From the NCBI GenBank assembly GCA_020723345.1, contig DYJA01000006.1, positions 1 through 64,000 on the forward strand: DNA of 64,000 bases. Direction: 5' to 3'. The DNA is from Candidatus Aquidulcis sp. Its GTDB lineage: Bacteria; Chloroflexota; Anaerolineae; UBA4142. Positions 57,620 to 64,000 of the stretch are shown piece after piece; position 1 is the first letter of the stretch; each line of letters begins with the position of its first letter. The notes under the pieces were generated by a model. The model saw only the letters and a program-made list of their open reading frames with translations. It was not told the DNA's origin and did no database searches. A program made the translations under genes and the position numbers.

Positions 57620-58750
57620 ATGTTAAAACGATTACTTTATCTCGCCAGCGCCGTCGCGATTGTCATTGGGCTGTGGGGTTTGTACGACCGCCTCACGGCG
57701 GGGCACGCGAACGCCGCGTATGGCAGTTACGTCGTGTGGGGATTCTGGGTCGCGATGTACTTGTTCTTCGTCGGCATCGCCGCGGGCGCGTTTGTGCTCG
57801 CCACGCTGGAGTACGTATTCGACGTCGCGTTGTTCAAAGGCACGGGACGCCTCGCGCTGTACTTGACCCTCGTCACGCTCGGCGCGGGCTTGCTCCACAT
57901 CTGGTTCGACCTGGGACATTTGGAGCGCATTTGGAAAGTGTACTTGCAAGGCAGTCCCTCCTCCGTGATGACGCAAATCGTATGGGGCTATACGATCTTC
58001 GGGCTGCTCGCGCTCGCGGCGCTCGTTCTCACGTTTCGTCCGGCGCAACAAAAATTGCTCAAGCCACTCATGGCGCTCGGTCTTCCGCTGGCGTTGTACC
58101 TGAGCGGCGCAGTCGGCGCGCTGATGGGCGTGCAAGCCGCGCGCGCGTTCTGGCACGTCGGCTTGTTCCCGGTCCAATTCCCGTTCTTTTCGCTTGCGTC
58201 GGGCATCGCCGTGATGTTGGGCGCGCTCGGCTTGTTCGGCGATCCAAAGAACGCGCGCTTGCCGCAGCAGTTGTGGACACTTGCGGTTGCCAGCATCGTA
58301 CTGCAAATCGTCAAACTCTATTTCCTCTGGGCGGATTTTTCGCAGAGTTTGTACGGCGGCGTCCCCCAAAATATCGCCGCAGTGAACCAAGTGATGTTCG
58401 GGCAGTACGGGTGGGCATTTTGGATTTTGCAAATCGGGATCGGCTCGCTGTTGCCGATTGTCGTCTTGCTGACGCCGGGGATGGCGCGGCGTCCGCAGGT
58501 GGCGGGCTGGATGGGCGTGTGCATTCTCGTCGGTTTTGCGGTCGCGCGCGCGAACATCGTCTTTCCCGCGCTCACCGTGCCGGAACTCGACGCGCTGATG
58601 ACCGCGTTCCAGGATCCGCGATTGCAGTTCGCGTACTTTCCCAGTCTGACGGAATGGGCGCTCTCGGCAGGCATCATCGGACTGGCGATTGCCGCGTTCT
58701 TGGTCGGGTATGATCGTCTGCCGATTGCGCGCGAGGCGAGCACTCTCTAA
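57620..58750 (+). CDS. NrfD/PsrC/TtrC-like quinol-oxidising membrane anchor
   Basis: 376 residues, about nine membrane helices (start MLKRLLYLASAVAIVIGLWG). The NrfD pattern is VVWGFWVAMYLFFVGIAAGA in helix 2, with LLHIWFDLGHLERIWKVYL. It transfers electrons between the quinone pool and the ferredoxin subunit. AAGGAGAGAAGCAAC precedes the ATG. A perfect 14-bp hairpin overlaps its stop codon. Confidence 0.92.
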   Translation: MLKRLLYLASAVAIVIGLWGLYDRLTAGHANAAYGSYVVWGFWVAMYLFFVGIAAGAFVLATLEYVFDVALFKGTGRLALYLTLVTLGAGLLHIWFDLGHLERIWKVYLQGSPSSVMTQIVWGYTIFGLLALAALVLTFRPAQQKLLKPLMALGLPLALYLSGAVGALMGVQAARAFWHVGLFPVQFPFFSLASGIAVMLGALGLFGDPKNARLPQQLWTLAVASIVLQIVKLYFLWADFSQSLYGGVPQNIAAVNQVMFGQYGWAFWILQIGIGSLLPIVVLLTPGMARRPQVAGWMGVCILVGFAVARANIVFPALTVPELDALMTAFQDPRLQFAYFPSLTEWALSAGIIGLAIAAFLVGYDRLPIAREASTL

Positions 58751-58777
58751 TCTCGAATCACAAGAGATTAGAGAGTG
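58741..58777 (+). other. Perfect intercistronic hairpin between anchor and catalytic subunit genes
   Basis: CACTCTCTAATCTC / GAGATTAGAGAGTG, 14 perfect pairs, loop GAATCACAA, no T tract. It includes the stop codon of the anchor gene, so it is more likely an mRNA processing or stability element than a terminator. Confidence 0.7.
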
Positions 58778-58802
58778 GAGATTGACAACAGGAGAATGAT
58801 AA

Positions 58803-61800
58803 ATGAGCAACGAAATTACACGCCGCGATTTTCTCAAGATCAGCGCGTTCCTCGGCGGCGCGGCGGCGTTCGCGGGCACGCTGAATGTCGCGTGGGATAT
58901 GATGACCAACACCGCAGAAGCCGCGGGCGAATCAGGTTACGCGCTCGCGAATCCGGCGAATATCATCTACAGCGCGTGCCAGCAGTGCAACACCAACTGC
59001 GGCATCAAAGTCAAACTCGTCAACGGCGTCATCTCGAAAATTGACGGCAATCCGTTCAACCCGTTCACGCTGAATCCGCACCTGCCGTACAAGACTTTGA
59101 TGCAACAAGCCGCGACGATTGACGGTGGAGTTTGTCCCAAAGCGCACACCGCGATTCAAACAACGTACGATCCGTACCGCATCGTCAAGGTATTGAAGCG
59201 CGCGGGCAAGCGCGGCGAAAACAAATGGCAGACGATCGAGTTCGACAAAGCGATCACCGAAATCGTACAAGGCGGCAAACTGTTTGCGAACGTGCCCGGC
59301 GAGGAGAATCGCGTCGTCACCGGCTTGAAAGAGTTGTACGCTTTGCGCGACCCCAAAATCGCCAAAGCGATGGCGGACGCGCTGCCGCCGATCCTCGCGG
59401 AAAAAGACAAGGACAAGAAAAAGCAACTCGTCGAAGAATTCAAAAAGAAATTCGCGAACGACCTCGACAAGTTGATCGATCCCGATCATCCCGATCTCGG
59501 GCCCAAGAACAATCAGTTGAATTTCTCGTGGGGTCGCTTGAAGGGCGGGCGCAGCGATTTCATCAATCGCTTTACGCGTGACGCGTTCGGCTCGACCAAC
59601 ACGCATGGTCACACGACCGTCTGCCAGGGCTCGCTGTACTTTTCCGGCAAAGCGATGAGCGAACAATTCGCGGCAGGCAGTTTCACCGGCGGCGAAAAGT
59701 TCTACTGGCAAGCCGACACCGAGAACGCGGAATTCGTCGTGTTCGTCGGCGCGTCGCCGTTCGAGGGCAACTATGGTCCCAGCAATCGCGTGCCGCGCAT
59801 CACGAACCGGCTAGCCGAAGGCAAACTGCGCTACGCGGTGATCGATCCGCGCCTGTCGAAACTCGCGGCAAAGGCGTGGAAGTGGATGCCGAACAAACCC
59901 GGCACCGAAGGCGCGCTTGGTCTCGCGCTCATTCGCTACTTGATCGAGAACAAAAAGTACGACGAGAAATTCCTTCGCAACGCGAACAAAGCCGCCGCGG
60001 CCGCGAACAAGGAGTCATCGTGGTGCAACGCGACCTGGCTCGTCAAACTGGATGACAAAGGCGCGCCGACCGTGTTCTTGCGCGGCGCGGAAGCCGGGCT
60101 CGCGACGAAAGAAACTATTAAAGACAAGGACGGCAAGGACGTTGCGGTTTGGAAAGTCAGCGACAAGCAGTTCGCGTTCGACCCACTCGTCGCGCTGGTG
60201 GACGGCAAGCCGGTCGCGCTCGATCCGAACGACGACAAGACCGCGGTCGTCGGCGATCTCGTCGCGGACGCGACGATCAAAGATTTCAAAGTCAAATCAT
60301 CGTTCGTCATCCTGACCGAATCGGCGAACGCGAAAAAGTTCGAAGAGTGGGCGGAGATCGCGGGCGTGAATGCGCGCGACCTCGAAGAAATCGCGCGCGA
60401 GTTGACGCTGCACGGCAAAAAAGCGGTGTGCGATATTCATCGCGGCGTGTCGCAGCACACGAACGGTTTCTACAACGTGCTCGCGTGGAACACCGTCAAC
60501 TTGCTGCTCGGCAATTTCGATTGGAAGGGCGGGTTCGTGCGCGTCTCGACGTACGATGTCGGCGGCGGCAAAGCTGATGGTCCGTTCAACCTCAGCAAGT
60601 TGACGCCGAACAAACACAATCCGTTCGGACTTTCGATCATTCGCCACGACGCCAAGTACGACGAGTCCACACTCTTCGCGGGTTATCCCGCGAAACGCAA
60701 CTGGTATCCGCTCGCGTCGGACATTTATCAGGAACTGATTCCTTCGATGGGCGACGCGTATCCGTATCAGATCAAAGCGTTGTTCCTGTATATGGGTTCG
60801 CCGGTGTACGCGCTCCCGGCGGGCAACACGAACATTGACATCCTCGCCGATCCGAACAAGATTCCGCTCTTCATCACGAACGACATCGTCGTCGGCGAGA
60901 CTTCGATGTACGCGGATTACATCTTCCCCGACTTGTCGAATCTCGAACGCTGGGAATTCACCGGCTCGCATCCTTCGATGACCGTCAAGGTGCAACCGGT
61001 GCGCCAACCGACCATCGCGCCGCTCATCGAAACGGTCAAAGTGTACGGACGCGAAATGCCGATCTCGCTCGAAGCGATGATCCTCGCGCTCGCCGAAAAA
61101 CTCAATCTGCCGAATTTCGGTCCGAACGGTTTCGGCGAAGGCAAGCCGCTGACGCACATGAACGATTTGTACGTGCGGATGATCGCGAATCTCGCGTTCG
61201 GCGAGAAGAACGACGGCTCGGATGGCGTGCCGGACGCGGACGCGGACGAAATCAAACTTTTCCTCGACGCGCGCAAGCACCTGCCGAAAACCGTGTTCGA
61301 TCCGGACGCGTGGAAGGCAATTGTCGGCGACAAACTGTGGGCGAAATTCGTCTACGTGTTGAATCGCGGCGGACGGTTCCAGGACTATGCCAAGATTTAC
61401 GATAGCGACAAGGTCGCGAACAAGTACGGCAAACTGATCAATCTGTATCAGGAAAAGACCGCGAAACTGAAACACGCGATGACCGGCAAACCGATCCTGG
61501 GTTATCCCACCTTCATCCCGCCGGGCATGGACGTGACGCAAAATCCGTTGCCCGACGAAGGACAAGGATTCGATTTGTCGCTGATCACGTACCGCGAGAT
61601 CTTTCAAACGAAATCGCGCACGGCGACGAACTATTGGCTGTTGTCGCTCTTGCCGGAAAACTTTATCCTGATGAACGCGGCGGATGCGGCGAAACGCGGA
61701 ATGAAGACCGGCGACCGCGTGCGCGTCGTCTCAGCGACGAATCCGAACGGCGAATGGGATTTGAAGAACGGACAAAAGGTCCCCATCGTCGGCAAGTTAA

Positions 61801-62045
61801 AAGTCGTGCAGGGGATTCGCCCCGGCGTCGTTTCGTTTCCGCTCGGTTTTGGACACTTTGCCTACGGCGGCGTGGATGTGACGATTGACGGGCAAATCGT
61901 CAAGGGCGATGCGCGGCGCACGCGCGGCGTTCATGCCAACGCGGCGATGCGCGTCGATCCGTATCTCAAGAACACGACGCTCGTCGATTCGTTCGGCGGC
62001 AGCGCGGTGTTTTACGATACCAAAGTCAAAGTGGTCAAGGCGTAG
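58803..62045 (+). CDS. Tat-exported molybdopterin oxidoreductase, TtrA-like catalytic subunit
   Basis: 1080 residues. A Tat signal ([20 protein letters not shown]) is followed by a 4Fe-4S motif [12 protein letters not shown] with a distant fourth Cys (GGVCPKA; C-x2-C-x3-C-x44-C). The likely Mo ligand is Cys274 in [10 protein letters not shown]. The long insert at about 165-235 and total length fit tetrathionate-reductase-like (TtrA) enzymes better than the shorter arsenate reductases (about 850). Terminal reduction of a sulfur, arsenic or selenium oxyanion is inferred; the substrate is not provable from sequence. Reductant comes from the two upstream subunits. Confidence 0.85.
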   Translation: MSNEITRRDFLKISAFLGGAAAFAGTLNVAWDMMTNTAEAAGESGYALANPANIIYSACQQCNTNCGIKVKLVNGVISKIDGNPFNPFTLNPHLPYKTLMQQAATIDGGVCPKAHTAIQTTYDPYRIVKVLKRAGKRGENKWQTIEFDKAITEIVQGGKLFANVPGEENRVVTGLKELYALRDPKIAKAMADALPPILAEKDKDKKKQLVEEFKKKFANDLDKLIDPDHPDLGPKNNQLNFSWGRLKGGRSDFINRFTRDAFGSTNTHGHTTVCQGSLYFSGKAMSEQFAAGSFTGGEKFYWQADTENAEFVVFVGASPFEGNYGPSNRVPRITNRLAEGKLRYAVIDPRLSKLAAKAWKWMPNKPGTEGALGLALIRYLIENKKYDEKFLRNANKAAAAANKESSWCNATWLVKLDDKGAPTVFLRGAEAGLATKETIKDKDGKDVAVWKVSDKQFAFDPLVALVDGKPVALDPNDDKTAVVGDLVADATIKDFKVKSSFVILTESANAKKFEEWAEIAGVNARDLEEIARELTLHGKKAVCDIHRGVSQHTNGFYNVLAWNTVNLLLGNFDWKGGFVRVSTYDVGGGKADGPFNLSKLTPNKHNPFGLSIIRHDAKYDESTLFAGYPAKRNWYPLASDIYQELIPSMGDAYPYQIKALFLYMGSPVYALPAGNTNIDILADPNKIPLFITNDIVVGETSMYADYIFPDLSNLERWEFTGSHPSMTVKVQPVRQPTIAPLIETVKVYGREMPISLEAMILALAEKLNLPNFGPNGFGEGKPLTHMNDLYVRMIANLAFGEKNDGSDGVPDADADEIKLFLDARKHLPKTVFDPDAWKAIVGDKLWAKFVYVLNRGGRFQDYAKIYDSDKVANKYGKLINLYQEKTAKLKHAMTGKPILGYPTFIPPGMDVTQNPLPDEGQGFDLSLITYREIFQTKSRTATNYWLLSLLPENFILMNAADAAKRGMKTGDRVRVVSATNPNGEWDLKNGQKVPIVGKLKVVQGIRPGVVSFPLGFGHFAYGGVDVTIDGQIVKGDARRTRGVHANAAMRVDPYLKNTTLVDSFGGSAVFYDTKVKVVKA

Positions 62046-62054
62046 GTGGAAAAA

Positions 62055-62091
62055 GACCTGTCAGGTTTTCGCGCAAGCGACCTGACAGGTC
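62055..62091 (+). other. Hairpin after the catalytic subunit gene
   Basis: GACCTGTCAGGT / ACCTGACAGGTC, 12 perfect pairs, loop of 13. The T tract is absent (CGCGTTG), so read-through into the following genes is expected. Confidence 0.6.
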
Positions 62092-62103
62092 GCGTTGACG
62101 ATC

Positions 62104-62349
62104 ATGAACCAACTATCGCGTCGCGAGCTCTTTCGATTTGTCACACAGCCAATCCGGCGCGTCGGAGCAAGCGAGAAACGCGCGCACGCGCTCGCCGCGC
62201 TCACGCGCGTCGACGCTCCTCCGTCGCAGCAATGCGCGCGCTGTTACGCGCCGTTTGATGCGGCAGTGGACGAAACGTTCTGCCCGACGTGTCGCGCGAA
62301 CGACGCCAAGAATCGCGAACTGATACGCGCGCTGACGAAAGACTCCTAG
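62104..62349 (+). CDS. Small zinc-ribbon protein of the molybdoenzyme operon
   Basis: 81 residues. It starts MNQLSRRELFRFVTQPIRRV, with a twin-arginine-like motif but no hydrophobic stretch. The C-terminal half has a CARCYAP...CPTCRAND zinc ribbon. It may be an assembly or chaperone protein for the molybdoenzyme; this is based on position only. Confidence 0.65.
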   Translation: MNQLSRRELFRFVTQPIRRVGASEKRAHALAALTRVDAPPSQQCARCYAPFDAAVDETFCPTCRANDAKNRELIRALTKDS

Positions 62350-62398
62350 TTCGCTTTGCCAGTCTCACGACTGGCAATTTTGTTGCGGAGAAACAACG

Positions 62399-63070
62399 AT
62401 GCAAGATTTACAAGACCTGCTCGCGCAGTCCGCGCGTCAACATCGCAATCATCTGTGTCCGCGCCAAGTGCTTGGTGTGCGGATGGGCATGTATGCCGCT
62501 GAACTCTTTGATCTCGTTTTGCCTCAAACCGACAAACGATTGCTTGCGTTTGTCGAAACCGATGGCTGTCTCGTGGATGGTATCACGGCGGCGACTGGCT
62601 GCGCCGTAGGACATCGCACGTTGCGCGTGATGGATTACGGAAAAAGCGCGGCGACGTTCGTAGACACGCTCACCGAACGCGCGATGCGAATCGCCCCCAC
62701 GCGCGAGTCGCGTACGCGCGCGCTCGCCTACGCGCCGGATGCCCCAGATCGATGGCACGCGCAACTTGAAGCGTACCAGGTGATGCCAACCGCCGGACTT
62801 TTGCGCGCCGGCCCGGTGTTCCTGACAGTTTCACTCAAAGCGATGATCAGTCATCACGGTCGGCGGATTGTTTGCGAGCAATGTGGCGAAGACATCATCA
62901 ACGAACGCCAAACGCACGCGAACGGGAAAATACTCTGCCGCGCCTGCGCCTTTGGAGCATACTATCAAGTTGCAGAAAGCGCAGATCAAAACTATCTCCG
63001 TTTGACACAACCGCGAGAACGCGGTACACTATTGCTAGATCATGCAAGACTCTTTTGGGCGAACGATTGA
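62399..63070 (+). CDS. FmdE-family protein with C-terminal zinc ribbon
   Basis: 223 residues. The FmdE domain shows HLCPRQVLGVRMG and ETDGCLVDGITAATGCAVGH, with Cys/His for metal binding. A Zn ribbon ends the protein (CEQCGEDIINERQTHANGKI, CRAC). FmdE-family proteins accompany tungsten/molybdenum enzymes and bind metal, but their biochemical role is unsettled. GGAG precedes the ATG. It overlaps moaA by 29 bases. A small GCCAGTC/GACTGGC hairpin lies upstream (62358-62375). Confidence 0.85.
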   Translation: MQDLQDLLAQSARQHRNHLCPRQVLGVRMGMYAAELFDLVLPQTDKRLLAFVETDGCLVDGITAATGCAVGHRTLRVMDYGKSAATFVDTLTERAMRIAPTRESRTRALAYAPDAPDRWHAQLEAYQVMPTAGLLRAGPVFLTVSLKAMISHHGRRIVCEQCGEDIINERQTHANGKILCRACAFGAYYQVAESADQNYLRLTQPRERGTLLLDHARLFWAND

Positions 63071-64000
63071 CTATCTCCGAATTTCAGTCACCGAGGCGTG
63101 CAACTTCCGCTGCGTCTACTGCGCGCCGAATGGGCACGTTGCGCCGCAAACCTCGCCGCTGACGGTGGAAGAAATCGAGCGCGTCGCGCGCGCGGCAGTC
63201 GCGCTCGGCGTCAGCAAGATCCGTCTGACCGGCGGCGAGCCGCTGCTCCGCCGCGATATCGTCGAGATCGTGCGCGCGGTCGCGTCGGTCCAAGGTGTGC
63301 GCGATCTCGCGTTGACGACGAACGGCTTTTTGCTCGCGCGCCTCGCGCGCGAACTGGCGAACGCCGGACTGAACCGCGTCAACATCTCGCTGGACACGCT
63401 GCGCCGCGAACGTTTCGCGCAAATTACGGGCGTTCGCGCGATTTCGCCGACTGGCACAAGTGAGGCGCAACCGGAAAGGCAGGCAGGCGAAAGCGCGCGA
63501 CAAGACGCGTTCGACGCGGTGTGGGCGGGCATTCGCGCGGCGGAGGACGCCGGACTCGCGCCGGTCAAGATCAACGTCGTCGCGCTGCGCGGCATCAACG
63601 ACGACGAGTTTGAAGATTTCGCGCGGCTCACGCTCACGCATCCCTGGCACGTGCGCTTTATCGAACTGATGCCGGTCGGCGCGAACGACGCGGCGCGCGA
63701 GTTGTTCAATCGCCATTTCATTTCCGCCGACGAATTGATCGCGCGCTTGCCCGAACTCGCGCAAAGCGACGCGCCGCGTGGCAATGGACCCGCGCGCACG
63801 TATCGCCTACCGGGCGCGGAAACCACTATCGGTTTCATCACACCGGCGAGCGAGCATTTCTGTAACGCGTGCAATCGAATCCGCGTGACCGCACACGGCG
63901 CGGTGTGCGCGTGTCTGTTCGGCAGCAACCAGATGGATTTGCGCCAAGTGCTGTGCGAAAACGTCAACGAGAATGCGCTGCAAGAATTACTCGCGCGCGC
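63042..64000 (+). CDS. moaA: GTP 3',8-cyclase MoaA (3' end outside the window)
   Basis: 319 residues visible, no stop before the edge. The radical-SAM motif CNFRCVYC lies at residues 20-27, then KIRLTGGEPLLRRD and NISLDTLR. The second cluster has CNACNRIRVTAHGAVCACLF. MoaA with MoaC makes cyclic pyranopterin in molybdenum cofactor synthesis, matching the upstream molybdoenzyme. It starts inside fmdE-like coding sequence. About 25 extra residues (from VRAISPTGTSEAQPERQAGE) follow QITG where most MoaA proteins continue directly. Confidence 0.95.
   Translation, partial: MQDSFGRTIDYLRISVTEACNFRCVYCAPNGHVAPQTSPLTVEEIERVARAAVALGVSKIRLTGGEPLLRRDIVEIVRAVASVQGVRDLALTTNGFLLARLARELANAGLNRVNISLDTLRRERFAQITGVRAISPTGTSEAQPERQAGESARQDAFDAVWAGIRAAEDAGLAPVKINVVALRGINDDEFEDFARLTLTHPWHVRFIELMPVGANDAARELFNRHFISADELIARLPELAQSDAPRGNGPARTYRLPGAETTIGFITPASEHFCNACNRIRVTAHGAVCACLFGSNQMDLRQVLCENVNENALQELLAR

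Noticed and set aside
58960-59640. Selenocysteine in the molybdoenzyme
   Set aside because: The likely Mo ligand position reads TGC (Cys274) and the frame has no in-frame TGA.
1-64000. tRNA or rRNA genes
   Set aside because: No cloverleaf with a GTTCRA-type T arm or rRNA-like segment was recognised in the gaps on either strand by eye; a tRNAscan run would settle this.

Overview
The window looks like a chromosomal piece of a GC-rich bacterium, most plausibly a Chloroflexota (Anaerolineae-like) genome. This is an inference from several traits together: a T-box leader in front of a short alanyl-tRNA synthetase, a giant BTAD/NB-ARC/TPR regulator, DUF2085-type membrane proteins, secreted proteins with Thr/Pro-rich linkers, many toxin-antitoxin pairs, and an unusual load of short palindromic repeats. 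No rRNA, tRNA or CRISPR array was seen. The window begins inside a gene at base 1 and ends inside moaA at base 64000.

Layout. 1-8 kb: end of a secreted protein gene, a two-repeat secreted protein, a MerR regulator with a 19-bp-spacer promoter, a T-box riboswitch plus alaS, an alpha/beta hydrolase, a one-domain asparaginase homologue and a transglutaminase-like protein. 9-13 kb: a 1135-residue transcriptional regulator. 12.6-17.6 kb: a tightly overlapping cytochrome c maturation operon (surface protein, CcmA, CcmB, TlpA/ResA, glutaredoxin-like, CcdA). 17.6-22 kb: HigBA, two DUF2085-type membrane proteins (one interrupted by TGA) and a TolB-like propeller fused to an M15-like peptidase domain. 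22-26 kb: a small-RNA candidate, a dicarboxylate/citrate-type transporter and a secreted 5'-nucleotidase. 25.9-28.6 kb: an intact DNA methyltransferase beside a restriction gene with two TAG codons and a broken MazG-like gene. 28.7-32 kb: sugar kinase, 6-phosphogluconate dehydrogenase and a histidine phosphatase. 32-45 kb: glycoside hydrolases, a GT39-like glycosyltransferase, a TPR protein, a TIR-membrane-FGE fusion and several two-gene toxin-antitoxin-like modules bracketed by duplicated pieces of neighbouring genes.

46.6-64 kb holds what may be one functional island. On the minus strand an ars-type operon runs arsR, thioredoxin-like, ACR3, lipoprotein, DUF318 permease, His/Cys-rich protein and Fe-S protein from a perfect ArsR-type palindrome. 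Divergently, a PhnD-like lipoprotein, a histidine kinase and a NarL-type response regulator precede a three-subunit molybdoenzyme operon (ferredoxin subunit, NrfD-type anchor, Tat-exported catalytic subunit, TtrBCA-like). A zinc-ribbon protein, an FmdE-family protein and moaA (molybdenum cofactor synthesis) follow. The arrangement resembles the XSR (PhnD-like binding protein, kinase, regulator) sensing systems known for oxyanion-respiring islands. It suggests oxyanion sensing, respiration and arsenic detoxification in one locus; the true substrate cannot be read from the sequence. HicBA and a YgiT/DUF4258 pair sit between the kinase and its probable partner regulator.

A second theme is repeats: palindromic elements lie in leaders (including between the T-box terminator and alaS), at gene ends, and in frame inside several coding regions, where they seem to supply linker residues.
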